DNA from: Vombatus ursinus
Taxonomy: Eukaryota; Chordata; Mammalia; Diprotodontia; Vombatidae
Reading direction: 5' to 3'
Assembly (NCBI RefSeq): GCF_900497805.2
Contig: NW_020954576.1
Coordinates: 74,290,605-74,354,604 of the forward strand
Length of the DNA stretch: 64,000 nucleotides
Of this stretch, positions 33,960 through 46,439 are shown one piece after another. Made by a program: the position numbers and the translations under genes. The first letter of the stretch is position 1, and each line of letters starts with the position of its first letter. The notes under the pieces were generated by a model. The model did not search any database. It saw only the letters and a program-made list of their open reading frames with translations, and was not told the origin of the DNA.

Positions 33960-35398
33960 ATTTTTTAAAAAAACAAAATATCTTAAATAAAATCATTAGT
34001 TCAATTATAAAAACTCAAGTAATCAATGACTCTTCAGGGAACAGTTACAGTAAAGCAAAGAGTACAGGGAAACAGCTCACAAGGGAATTAGACCCAATGT
34101 GATAGAAGAGGAAGCAGTATAACCCAGCTTTCCCCCATGACAATACCAGAGAAATCTAAAAAACACACCAGACAAAGCCCTGATCAAGAAATCCACGGGA
34201 AAAAATCAGTTAAGTTTGTTGTTTGTTTGTTTGAAGGTACAGGGAAGTATCAGTAGAAGAAATATCAGAGAGGTTAGTGGACACTGAACTTGATCTGGAA
34301 AGAAGCATGCTTTAACATGGAGCCTTCCAGCATAGGGAATAGATGAGGGCTACTAGCTGTTCAGCGGGACAAGAAGAGGTCCCAGATCTGGGAAAGAGGG
34401 TCTTAATCTTATGCAGGGAGCAGGAACAGATGTCAGCTGGAAGCTCTATCACTCATATACCTGAGCTGCATCTCAGATGAACTACAGACTACGGAGGGGA
34501 CCTAAGGATGGCCATCTTAGGCACTCAGTGGTCTTGAGCCTTGTGCTGTGTAACTAGGAAGAAGCAAGTACAGATGCAAGCCGCACCTTTATAGGGCTCT
34601 GGCTTCAGGAGCTGTGCAAAATATCAGATCCAACACCATGCTCAGTCTGAAACCTTTAGTGGAATAATCAGGACAGGAAACACAGATCAAAAGACCCTTT
34701 TAGGAACCCAGCACAAAGGCCTCACTCATCTGGCAGGCCAGCAGCTAAACCCCACACCTAGGGGAAGCCAACAGGGAGTCTCCACACCCCCACACACACA
34801 AGCTAGAAAGGTAATCTACCCTCCAGTGAAAGCAAGCAGCTAAGCCTTGAAGCTCAGTGAAATCCAACAGTAAGACCCTGATCCCCAATACAAAAAGCTT
34901 GGGACCACACACGACCAGAACCCAACTCTCACACAAAAAGACCAAGTCACAAAAAAGGCAAAGAAAATGAGCAAATGACAAAACAAGAAGTTGACTATAG
35001 AAAGTTACTATGATGACAGGGAAGATCAAGGCATAAACTCAGAAAAGGACAATAGTGTCAAAATGGCTACATGTGAAGTCTCAAGGAAAAATGTAATTGG
35101 GTCTCAGGCCCAAAAGGAATTCCTGGAGGAGCTTAAAAAGGATTTTAAAAAGCAAATTAGAGAAATAGAATAAAAATTGAGAAAAGAAATGAGAATAATG
35201 TAAGAAAATCATGAAAAAAGTCAATAGCATGGAAAAAGATATAAAAAAAATTTACCAAGGAAAATAATTTCCTAAAAAATAGAATTGGCCAAATGGAAAA
35301 GGAAGTACAAAAGCTAACTGAAGAAAATAACTCCTTAAAAATTAAAATTGAGCAAATGGAAGCTAATGGCTCTATCAAACATCAAGATATGGTAAAAC

Positions 35399-35429
<31 letters not shown>

Positions 35430-36126
35430 ACAAAACGTAAATTTCTCATTGGAAAAACATCTGACCTAGAAAACAGACCCAGAAGAGATAATATAAGAAT
35501 TATTGGACTACCTGAAAGCTATGATTTAAAAGAAAAAAGCCCAGGAAACATATTTCAAAAAATTATCAAAGAAAAAGGCCTTGATTGATACATTTGAACC
35601 AGAGGGCAAAACAGAAATTGATAGAATCCACTGATCGCCACGTGAAAAAGATCCCAAAATGAAAACTCTCAAGAACATCACAGCCAAATTCCAGAGCTCA
35701 CAGATCAAGGAGAAAGTACTGCAAGCACGCAAAAAGAATTCAAATATCGTGGAGCTAGCCACGATTACACAGGATTTGGCAACTTCCTTAAAGAAGCAAA
35801 GAGCTTGGAATATGATATACCAAAAGGCAAAGGAGTTAGGATTAAAACCAAGAATCATCTACCTAGCAAAACTGAGTACAATCTTTCAGGGGGGCAAAAT
35901 GGAAATTTAACGGACTTTCAAGCATTCCTAATTAAAAGACCAGAGCTGAATAAAAAATTTGACCTCCAAATACAAGATTCAAGGAAAACATAAAAAGGTA
36001 AAAAGGAAACAAGAAAGAGAAAACATAAGAAATTCAGTAAGGTTAAACTGTTTATATTTCTATATGTCAAGATAACATTTGTAACTCTTAAGAACTTTAT
36101 TACTAAAACAGCAATTAAAAGGAGTC
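33960..36126 (+). mobile_element. L1 5' UTR and ORF1 region
   Basis: The 5' UTR (34080-35000) includes a run of ORF-free, GC-richer sequence. ORF1 follows: a coiled coil (LKIKIEQMEANGSIKHQDM), then the C-terminal domain in one frame at 35659-35910 (MKTLKNITAKFQSSQIKEKV and RIIYLAKLSTIFQGGKMEI), equivalent to the human ORF1p PRILYPAKLSF region. Joined to the ORF2 part at 36836-38450, which suggests one nearly full-length L1 split by a DNA transposon. Confidence 0.75.
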
Positions 36127-36835
36127 TACCGCATTTCACACATAATCATTGTCTCCACATAATCACTGCACTTCCCCCCCCAGTCCAAAAATTGGTTTAT
36201 AAACCTTTCATCGCGTAATTATCACATGGTATAATTCTGTTCATCACACCTCTCAAAAGGTAAACAGAGCAGCACTGTAATCACCAGTGGCATATGCATA
36301 CACATTTATCTCTCTCATGCACTGAGACTCACGAGCCTGGAATTCTCACTGCACGCGCATCATCAGTGTATTTCCAAAAGCCGAGTTGTGTGGTTTGCTT
36401 AGAGCACTGAAGTATTAACAATATTGTCACTTAACCCAATGAAGAGCAGTAGGTGGAAGGGGAGCGGGCAGGCGAAGCTGCCATGAGTAAGTCACATGAT
36501 ATGGTAAGACTTGCATATTCCCACATAGCTAAACTACACAGTTTGTCAGCCAATGACACATTAACATGTAAAGCACTTCTTTCTGATTATGGGTAAATAT
36601 AAAAAGTATTCTGAGGACTTTAAGTTGAAAGTGATTGTTTATGCTGAACAGCATGGAAACAGAGCTGCAGAAAAGAGAGTTTTCAGTGAGTGAAAAGTTG
36701 GTGTGAGACTGACAGAAACTAAAAGACAAGTAATACCACCACAAATCTTTCTGAGCTTCACATAATGGTCGCACTCAACTTTTTTGCAAGAAATTTGGCA
36801 TAAAATCTGTGATTATTATGAGGTGAAATACGGTA
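36127..36835 (+). mobile_element. Pogo/Brinker-type DNA transposon remnant, about 0.7 kb
   Basis: Bounded by TA on both sides. Inverted termini are CCGCATTTCACACATAATCA at 36129 and, on the other strand, CCGTATTTCACCTCATAATA from 36833. A frame from 36589 reads MGKYKKYSEDFKLKVIVYAE then QHGNRAAEKRVFSE before a stop at 36691. A one-base shift continues EFSVSEKLV. This is the helix-turn-helix of the Brinker/POGK type found at the N-terminus of pogo-superfamily transposases. The catalytic DDE domain is absent, so it is an internally deleted, non-autonomous copy. It sits inside an L1. Family assignment is by recalled motif. Confidence 0.7.
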
Positions 36836-38450
36836 TGTAGACAGAGGGTATGAATATAAAGTGACTTTGAGACGATACCTCCAAAAAAATTTAAAATAAA
36901 GAGGTGAGAAAGAAAATTGCCCTGGAAAAGGGGGGGAAACAAATTCAATGGAGCAAATTATTCTATATAAAAAAGGCATGAAAAAGATACTATAATGGAG
37001 GGGAAAATGGAGGGGTGATGGGCAAAAAGCTTAACTCTTATTCTCATCAAAACTGGCTCAAAGAGGGAGTAATATACACATTCAGTTGGCTATAGAAATC
37101 TATCTTATCCTATGAGAAAGTAAAAAGAGACAGGAATAGAAGGAGAAGGATAGAGTGAAAAAAGGGAGGGTAAATTGGGGAAGGCGGTGATTAAAAGTAA
37201 AACATTTATGAGGAGGGAAAGAGTGGAGAGTAAGAAAGAGGAGAGGATAAACAAGGGGAAAATAGCATGGAGGGAAATACACAGTTATCATAACTATAAA
37301 TGTGAATGGGATGAACTCACCAATAAAACAGAAGTGGATAGCAGAATGGACTAAAAACCAGAATCCTACAATATGTTGTTTACAAGAAACACATTTGAAG
37401 CAGAGAAACACACACACACGGTAAAGAGAAAGGGCTGGAATAAATGTATTATGCTTGAGCTGAAGCAAAGAAAGTAGGGGTAGCAATATAATCTCAGACA
37501 AAGCAGAAGCAAAAAAGATAAGGAAACTATATCTTCCTGAAAGTTTACAATAGACAATGAAGTTATATCAATACTAAATATATGTACCAAATAGTATAGC
37601 ACCTAAATTTTTGAAGGAGAAGCTGAATGAGTAACAGGAGGAAATAGATAATAAAACTGTACTAGTGGGGGACCTCAACCTTCCCCTCTCTAAATCTAAC
37701 CAAAAAATGAAAAAGAAAGAAGTTATGGAGGTGAATAAAATTCTGGAAAAATTACATATGATAGATCTCTGGAGAAAACTGAATGGGAACAGAAAGAATA
37801 TGTCCTTTTTCTCAGCAAATATATGGCACCTACACAAAAACTGACCATGTGTTTGGACATAAAAATCTCACAACCAAATGGAGAAAAACAGAAACAGTTA
37901 ATACATGCTTTTCAGATCATAAGGCAATAAAAATTACATTCAATAATAAACAATGAAAACAGAAATTAAAATTAAATTGGAAATTAAATAATTCAATCCT
38001 AAAAAAATAAGTGGATCAAAGAACAAATCATAGAAACAACTGATAATTTCAATAAAGAAAATGACAACTAAAAATAAATTAATTTTTAAAAAAATTTTTA
38101 ATGTACAGCCTATATCAGACTGCAGGCCATTTTGGGGAGGGGGGAAATTTTAGAACTCACAATCTTCAATTTTAGAACTCACAATCTTCAAGTGAATGCT
38201 GAAAATTAAAAATAAATAAATTGTTAATTAAATTATATGTGTGAATAAAAATTTTTTAAAAAGAAAGAAAATAACAACAATGAGACACCATGCCAAAATT
38301 TACGGGATGCAGCCAAAGCAGTACTTTGCGAAAATGTTCATCTCTAATTGTTTACATCAATAAAATAGAGAAAAGCAGATAATGAACTGGGCATGCAACT
38401 AAAAAAAGAGAAAAAAAACAAATTATAAGTCCCTAATTAAACACCAAATT
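36836..38450 (+). mobile_element. L1 ORF1-ORF2 spacer and ORF2 endonuclease region
   Basis: Resumes the L1 of 33960-36126. TATCATAACTATAAATGTGA, ACTCACCAATAAAACAGAAG and ACAATATGTTGTTTACAAGA belong to the ORF2 endonuclease start. Interrupted at about 38095-38265 by a short L1 3' end copy. Broken frames. Confidence 0.7.
38095..38265 (+). mobile_element. Very short L1 3'-end insertion with internal duplication
   Basis: GTACAGCCTATATCAGACTG through GGGGAGGGGGGAAATTTTAG to an A-rich end is only the L1 3' UTR tail. The phrase ATTTTAGAACTCACAATCTT occurs twice in tandem (23-bp unit, 38147-38192). Confidence 0.7.
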
Positions 38451-40105
38451 GGAAATCCTGGAAAAAAATGGGAAAAGAAATGAGAGTTATGGAAGATTTG
38501 GAAAGGGAGTTAACAGCATGGCAAAAGAGGCATAAAACCTTAACCAAGTAAAAGATTACTTGAAAATTAGAAGAGGACAAACAGAAGCTAACAACTCCTT
38601 GAGAAAATAAGAAATATTAAAACAAAGTCAAAAGACTAAAAGAAGCAGAAGAAAACATAAGACATTGCATATAAAAAAATAACTGATTGGGAAAGCAATC
38701 AAGTAAGGATCATTTAAGAAGCAATGGACTACCTAAAAGTCATCACCAAAAATAAATAAATAATCAAAATAAATCTTTAACATATTTCAAGAAATCATAA
38801 AAGAAAACTGCCCAAATTTCTTTCACTATATGACAAAGTGAAAACAGAAAAAATCTACCAGTCATCTCATGAAATAAATCCACATACAGTATTCCATTCT
38901 CCTGATTTTTAATATATTCCATCTCCAGCATTTTCACTGGCTACTGCCCAAGCCTGGAATGCTCTCCCTCCTCTTCTCTACCTCCTAGCTTACCTGGCTT
39001 CCTTTAAGTACCAAGAAGCTAGTCAGGAGCATGCAACATTTAGCAGCCACACCTATATAGTAGGAGAGATCTTAGAATATGATTTTCCAGAAGGCAAAAG
39101 ATATTGGCTTACATTGAAGAACACTTCACCCAACAAAATTTTTCTACAAGGGAAAAAATGAACCTTTAATGAAAGTGAGGACTTTCAAGCAATCCTGATG
39201 AAGAGACCAGAACTGAGTACCAACACAAGTGAAGATATAAATTAAAAAGCAAACACAAATAAGCAATAGTAAGAGACTAAACAAGAATGGATTATTTACA
39301 TTTTAAAATGAAGAGTATATTATAACGTGTTCCCTCTGAACCCAATCATCAGGAGTCACAGAAGGAGTCTAATAAAAGAGTCTGAGGGGGGTTTTGTTAT
39401 ATTTTGTTATGATTTTAACATAAGAAAGGAAAACAAGGGTGGAAAGGAATATAGTGGGGGTGGAATATAGAAAGAAGAAAGGTGAGGGAAATTATTTCAC
39501 ATAATTGGTGTGCACAAGTAGAAGACTATACAACAAGGTAGTGGTGGTGGAGGATGACACCTTATTCTCATCAAAATTGGTCAAAAAAGGAAAGAATACA
39601 TACACAGGAGCAGAAATGCATTTCATTTAGCAAGGAAACAAGAGAGAAAAGGTAGAAGGAAGTAGGGAAGAAGGGATTAAGCAGGAGAATAGATTAAGGA
39701 TTTAATCCTAAAACAACAATAACAACACATTAATCCACTAAGTGTGGATTCCAAAGAGAGATTTAAAAGAAAATAAAGGGTAAGAACTTATGACTGGACT
39801 CTGGGCCATGGAAAGAGAAGAGGGGAAAGTGAAGAAAAGCAGACTGCAACAAACCCAGAGCATTAGTGCTACTTCTGGCTTACTATCTTCCTCATAAAGT
39901 TGGGTCAGGAAACAAATAATGAAAAAGATAAAAGAACAGAATGGAGGAAGATCGATAATTAGTGATCATAACTGTAAATTGGATGAATTTACCCATAAAA
40001 TGAAAGAGGATAATAGCTTGAATTACACAGCAGAATCCAAGAATAAGTGGTTTTCAAGAAGGATATTTAAGACATAAAGATTCAGAGTTAAAATGAAGAG
40101 TTGGA

Positions 40106-40419
40106 GGCAGCTAAGTGGTGCAGTGGATAGACCACTAGCTCTGGAGTCAGGTGAACCTGGGTTCAAATTTGGCCTCAGACATTTGATACTTACTAAATGT
40201 GTGACCATAGGGAAGTCACTTAAGCCCGACTGCCTCACCAAAAAAAAAAAGTTAGGGCAGCTACGTGGCACAGTGGATAGAACATCCGCCCTGGAGTCAG
40301 GAAGACCTGAATTCAATCTCAGGCACTTGGCACTTACTAGCTGTATGGCCCTGGGCAAGTCACTTAACCCTATTGCCTAGCCAAAAACAAACAAACAAAA
40401 AAAAAAAACCAATAAAATA
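40106..40419 (+). mobile_element. Head-to-tail SINE pair within one target-site duplication
   Basis: Two A-tailed marsupial SINEs (40106-40250 and 40254-40411) in direct order. One pair of direct repeats, AAGAGTTGGA at 40096-40105 and 40420-40429, encloses both. Either the second inserted into the A tail of the first, or the pair moved as a dimer. Confidence 0.9.
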
Positions 40420-41200
40420 AAGAGTTGGAATAAATCTATTCTGTTTCAAGTTTAAAAAAAAAAAGGCACTGGGAGCAATTATAACCTCAAATGATTTAAT
40501 TAAAAGAAATAAATAAGGAAACTACATTTTGCTGAAAGGTACAATACATAATGAATTAATATCAATATTAAACATACATGTACCAAATGGCAAAGAATCT
40601 AAATACTTCAAAGTTAAATGAGTTATAAAGAGAAAGAGACAGTAAAAGTACAGTAGTGGGGAATCTCAATTTACTCCTTTTGAACCTAAATAAATCTAAC
40701 AGGAAAAAAAACCCTAAATCTAATAAAGAAGCTAAAGACTTGAATAAAATTTTAGAAAAGGTAGATATCACATACCTATGGGAATCATTGAATGGGGAAA
40801 GAAAAAACATATATTTCTCCACTGTGTGTAGCACCTTTATAAAAATCAGTCATATACTGGAACATAATGCTTCACAAACAAATGTGAAAAAACAAATAAA
40901 TTAAGCAAATCTTTTATGGAACACAATGCAATAAAAATGATATCCAATACAAGGCTGCTGAAATTATTAAAAATTCATTAGAAACTAAATAACTTAATAC
41001 TAAAAAATTGGCAGATCAAAAGAAATTGCAGAAAAATAGACAATTTCATTAAAGATGACAACAATGACATAACATACCAACTACATGCAACATACTGCAT
41101 TTCTAGAATGTAGCCAATGCAATTGTTAGGGGAAATTTTCTATCTCTAAATACTTTGAGTAATAAAAAAGAGAAAGAAATAATCAACAAATGGGGCATGA

Positions 41201-41263
41201 CAGCTACATGACCCTAGGCAAGTCACTTAACCCCAAGTGCCTCACAAAAAAAAAAAAAAAGAT
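41201..41263 (+). mobile_element. Severely 5'-truncated SINE with perfect TSD
   Basis: Only CAGCTACATGACCCTAGGCA through the A tail remains, flanked by TGGGGCATGA at 41191-41200 and 41264-41273. A clean example of truncated target-primed insertion. Confidence 0.92.
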
Positions 41264-41984
41264 TGGGGCATGAACCTTAAAAAAAAAACTACAAAAATCA
41301 ACAAATTAAAAAAAAATTAAACACAAAATAGAAATCCTGAAAATAAAAGAGATTAACAAAACTGAAAGCAAAAAAAAAAGAAGAAATAATAAAACTGGAG
41401 CTGGTAATAAAATAGACAAACCACTGGCTACTTTAATTTTCAAAGAGGGAAATCAAATTACCAATAACAAAAGATGAAAAAGGTGAAATCACAATAAATG
41501 AAGGAATAAACAAAAATATTAGAAACTATGTTGCTCAATCATATGCCAATAAACTCAAAATCTAAGTGAAATGGATGAATTCTTACAAAAACAAAATGCC
41601 AAGATTAATAAGAGAAACAAATAGTGGACTTAATTTAAGCCAGTCTCAGAAAAAGAAACTGAAAAGGTCATAAATGAGCTACCAAAGACAAAAACCTTGG
41701 AACCAAATAGATTTACAAGTGAATTCTTTCAAATACTTAAAAAAAAATCAATTCTAACATATATAATGTTTGGAAAAACAAGAAAAAGAAGGTGTCTTAC
41801 CATGGTCCTTCAGGAATCAAATACAGTGTTGATACTAAAATCAGGGAGTATCAAAACAGAAAAAGACCAATACCCCTAATGAATACTGAGCAAATATTTT
41901 AAGTATACTTTTAGCAAAGAAACTAATTTTTTTTGACTAGGTAAAGAGGACATTCTCTGCCTCATTTTTCATTAAGCCTTAATT

Positions 41985-42246
41985 ACTGAATGCGAATTGC
42001 CTCAAACTGAGACTGTTAAAGACCTTAGCTTGAAAAGGCCAATGTCCCCCACTGCATCCTGGCCCATCTCCAGCTGTCCTGATCTATATCTGGCCAATGG
42101 ACCTAGATGGCGCCAGAGGAGAAAGTGAGACTGGTGACTTTGCATAGCCCTCCCTCACTTAAATCCAATTCACTTGCATGTCATGGCATCACCTCCCAGA
42201 TGTCATGGTCCCCTTGGAGAATAAAGGACAAACAACAACAACAAAA
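41985..42246 (+). mobile_element. Second SINE family (CAA-tailed), longest copy
   Basis: AAACTGAGACTGTTAAAGAC, CAGCTGTCCTGATCTATATC, GTGACTTTGCATAGCCCTCC, CATGGTCCCCTTGGAGAATA and a (CAA)n end. The interior has no coding frame. The matching minus copy at 25963-26118 shows that it is dispersed. Confidence 0.8.
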
Positions 42247-43320
42247 TATATTACAAAGACATGACTCTGACCAGCTTCTTTTTATATAAGGAATGTAGCA
42301 CGGTTTATTATTTAAAAAAAAACACATAATTGACTATATTAATAACAAAACCAACCAAACTTATATCATTAGACCAATAAATGCAGAAAAGGCTTTTGGC
42401 AACATATAGCTCCTTTTTTATTTTAAGAAAAAAAAAACACTTGAAAGCACTGGAATAAACAGATCTTTCCTTTATACAGTTTCTATCTAAAACCAAGAGC
42501 CAGTATCATATGTAATGGGAATAAATTAGAGGCCTTTCCAGTAAGATCCAGGGTAAGCCTAGGATGCTCAATATCATCACCACTTTTTTTTTTAATAGAA
42601 TGTTAGAAATGCTAGCCATAGCATTAAGATAAGAAAAAGAAATTGAAGGAATAACTAAAGAGGAAACAAAATTTTTTGCAGATAAGATGGTAGTTTATTT
42701 AGAAAACCTGAGAACCAACTAAAAACATAAAATGAAACAATAACTTCAGCAATGTTGAAGATAAAATACAAAGCCCCATAAATCATCAGCATTTTTATAG
42801 GTTACCAATAAAATCCAGCAGGAAAAGAGAAATTTCATTAAAAAAAAAAACCTACAGAATCTACAAAATATTTAGGAGTCCACTTTCTAAGAGATACACA
42901 AGAATTATATGAGTATAGCCACAAAATACTCTTTATACAAATATAGATATAAATATTATCAGAAATAAATTGCTCATGGGTAGATCATGCCAATATAATA
43001 AAAACTCCCTAAATTTACTTATTCAATGCCATACAAATAAAATTACCAAAGGACTGCTTTATAGAACTAGAAAAATAACAAAATTCATCTGAAAGAGCAA
43101 AAGGTGAAAAATCTCAAGGGAAATAATGCAAAATCAATGAGAAGAAGAGGGCCTAGGAGTACTAGAACTCACACTATACTACAAAGCAGCAATCATCAAA
43201 TGATTTGGTACGGGTTAAAAAAGAGGTCCATCAGTGGTACAGATTAGATATACAACTTGTGAAAGCAAATAAGCACAGTACTTTTGTGTCTGATGATGAT
43301 GATAATAACAACAACAACAA

Positions 43321-43567
43321 CTTCTATATAGTGCTTACTATGTGCCATTCACTGTGCCAAGCACTTTACAATTATTATCTCATTTGATCCTCATAAGTCT
43401 GAGAGTAGGTGCTATTATTATCCCCATTTTACAGATGAGGAAAATGAAGCAAATAGGGGTTAAGTGACTTGTCCAAGGTCACAGAGCTAGTGTGTGAGGG
43501 CAGAGTTGTACTCGGGTCCTTTTGACTTCAGGCCCTTTGCTCTATCTACTGTGCCACCTAGCTGCCC
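43321..43567 (-). mobile_element. MIR/THER-type SINE, nearly complete
   Basis: TAGTGCTTACTATGTGCCAT, CAAGGTCACAGAGCTAGTGT, CTGTGCCACCTAGCTGCCCC. Preceded by (GAT)n/(AAC)n microsatellite. Confidence 0.9.
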
Positions 43568-44975
43568 CTGTCCCTTTGATAAACCCAAATATCCCAGATT
43601 TTGGGATAAGAAGTGTATTATTTGACAAAAACTGCTAGGAAAATTGGAAGGCAGTCTGGCAGAAGTTAGATATAGACCGACATCTCACACCATATACCAA
43701 GATAAGCTCCAAATAGGTACATGACTTTGACATAAAGAATGACATCATAAACAAATTACAGGAGCAAGGAAGAAATTACCCTTCAGATCTATGGATAGAG
43801 GACACAGTATAAACAAAGACAAAACGGATCATTTTGATTACATAAGATTAAAAGATTTTGCACAAACAAAATTTATGAAGCTAAAGATTAGATGAGAAAT
43901 GGTAGTTAGGAAAAATGTTTGCTGCAAATTTCTTAATAAAGGTCTGATTTTCAAGATATATAAGGAATTGACTCAAATGTATAAGAATAAGAGCCATTCC
44001 CCAGTTGAAAATTAGTCAAAGAATATAAACAGAAAATTTTCAAAAACAGAAACCCAGGTTATAAATTGCCATGTGGAACAATTCTCTAAACAATTAATAA
44101 TTGGAGAAATACAAATTAAAGCAACTCTGAGGTTCAACCTCACACCCATCAGTTTGGCAAAGTTGACAAAAACAGAAATGACCGATGCTAGAGGGACTAT
44201 GGGAAAACAGAAGCATTAATGCTCAGTTAGTGGAGTTGTATATTAGTTCAACCATTCTGGAAAGTAATTTAGAATTATAACTAAAGAATAGAACACATAT
44301 ACTCTTTGACCTAGTAATACCACTATTAGGTCTATAATGCCAAAATTAAAAAAGGGTGGGGGTGAGGGGAAGGACCCCTATGTACAAAAACCATTTATAG
44401 TAGCTCTGTGGTGGCAAAGAACTGGAAAGAAAAAGGGTGCTCATCAATAGGGGGATGGCTAAACAAAATGTGATGGAATACTATTGTGTTTGAAGAAATG
44501 ATGAAGAGTAAGGTTTTAGAGGAACCTAGGAAGATTTCCTAGAGTTTGTATAAACTGACACAGCAGTGAACAAAACCAGAACAATTTATATAACAACAAC
44601 ATTATAAATAAGGAAACACACTTACTAAGTATTTACTATGTGCCAGGCACTATACTAAGTGCCAAGAATACAAATACAATCAAAAATAAAGTCATAAACA
44701 ACTTAGAAAAATTTAAGAACTCCAATCAACATATAATGACCAACCACAATTCCAGAAGACTTATGGTGTAACATGCTACTTAATCACTGCTAGACAGAGA
44801 GGTGATATACTCAAGGTACAAAACAGGACACAGATTTTGGGCATGGCCAATGTACAAATGTTTTGCTTGACTATGCACATTGGTTACAAGGGTTTTATTT
44901 GTCTTTCCTTTTCAATGCGGAAGTGAAAGGTGGATTGAAAGGAAGTCATTTTTGGTTAATGAAAAAAAAAAAAGA

Positions 44976-45600
44976 GTGAACTGTAAGAAAGTAAAAACAT
45001 TAAGTATAGGTTGTTCCTCCCTATCTCCCCCAATTACTAAATTTTTTTGGACCGGTCCTCAAATTTCATTGATTTATGGAACCTTTTTCATGAGGAAACT
45101 CAATCTACCAATGAAGGCTGACACCAGCTCTGCAAGTTAGTATTAAGAGAATTAGCTGGAACACAATGAGGTTAAATCACTAGCTCAAGGTCACATGTTT
45201 AATTTCTATATATTCTGTGAATGTATGTATTACTATAAAACTTTTGAATCATCCCTAGTAATAGAGAAAAATGTAAGCAAAACCCAAACCACAAGGAAAC
45301 TACTTCTGATAAAATATGTATAATACTATACTCATGCTCCCCTCTTCTCTCTATTAACAGGAAAAAGGTATGTTTCTTCCTCTTTTCTCTGGTACCAAGA
45401 TTGATCATTGCAATTAATTTGATACTGACAAGATTTTACATTCCTTTACATTGTCATAAATACAAGGATAACTCTTCTTTTACGACCAAAGAAAAAGGGG
45501 AGATTGAATGATGATAAAGAGAAGTTTCGAGGAAAAAAAGAAATAGGTCCAAGGAGTACACTTTTGCAAGGCCTCAATCCTTTATGTGATGGAAGCTATT
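44976..45600. other. Intron 1 sequence, nothing recognised
   Basis: Non-repeat AT-rich sequence. No exon-like signal for AKT3 found. Confidence 0.45.
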
Positions 45601-45604
45601 ACAA

Positions 45605-46120
45605 CAGTAACAGTTATCATTTATATGGTTCTTTATAGTTTGCAGAGTGCTTTACACGTGCAATTTCTTTAAGTCTCTAACTTTGAGCTTCGTCCTGCAC
45701 AAAGAACAGAAAATGAAGTAGCAGAGAAATGACAAAATTTAAATCACATAAGAGAAAAAAAAATTCCTATTGCGACTATCTATTAAAGAAAATAGTTTCT
45801 CAAGAAGCCACGTATTTGAAATCTGTTCGTTTCTTCCGATGCACAAGTGAAGAAGGCAACTCTTTGTCTTAACCCTGCAGCTTGAAAAGGTAAAACTAGA
45901 CATCTTTTTTAAAAGACTGCTGCCCCAATTTTACACTTCTCTAGCATGGATGTGACTGCAGTCAAAACAGATTATGAAGGACAAGTCAAGAAGCTGCTAA
46001 AATTAATGGAAAACTCCCCATTTTACAGATGAAAAAACTAAAGCTGAGATAATTTAATTGAGCAGCAAATAAGTATCAAAGACAAAATTTGATCCCAGGT
46101 CTTCATATCCTAAGCTCTAA
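45605..46120 (-). mobile_element. Two MIR fragments in mostly unique sequence
   Basis: 45605-45690 (ATCATTTATATGGTTCTTTA, GCAGAGTGCTTTACACG) and 46015-46110 (TTTTACAGATGAAAAAACTA) resemble antisense MIR. The rest is unassigned. Confidence 0.55.
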
Positions 46121-46439
46121 CACATCATACAGTCATTCCAAGTCTAAGTGATCTATTATAATTTGAGCAGGGATATGACTTGTGTGTTTAAGGAGATGTT
46201 CTGGAAAAGGGATGCAACACTCACTTTGGAGAATGAGAAAAGGGAGTCAATAAGATTCAATGAGATTGTCAAGAAGTAGCAAAGCCCCAGTTAAGGGCAG
46301 GCACCATAAATTTTTGTGAGTAAAATAAAATCTGTTTTGTGACATCCTTCAGAAACAGCTTGGCTATGACCAAGAGACACTGGATAGTGAGGGACTATCC
46401 CAAGATGAGGATTAGCAGGTCAGGAGCAAAATACTACCA

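Larger units (their letters stand above)
38450..44975 (+). mobile_element. L1 mosaic: ORF1 to 3' UTR, with SINE and MIR insertions
   Basis: ORF1-like sequence (38450-39300), spacer, ORF2 endonuclease (39950-41000), RT (41330-42780, with a degenerate ADKMVVYLENL near 42680) and C-terminal region (43140-44600), then a 3' UTR with GGGCATGGCCAATGTACAAA and a poly-A near 44970. Interrupted by SINEs at 40106, 40254, 41201 and 41985 and a MIR at 43321. Decayed; no long frame remains. Confidence 0.7.

Noticed and set aside
21310-44975. Endogenous retrovirus or other capsid-bearing element
   Set aside because: No paired LTRs, primer-binding site or gag/pol/env-like order was recognised; the reverse-transcriptase relics here are LINEs.
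45840-45900. Possible small exon (CCCTGCAG then GTAAAA)
   Set aside because: The signals are on the + strand, weak, and not in line with the minus-strand gene.
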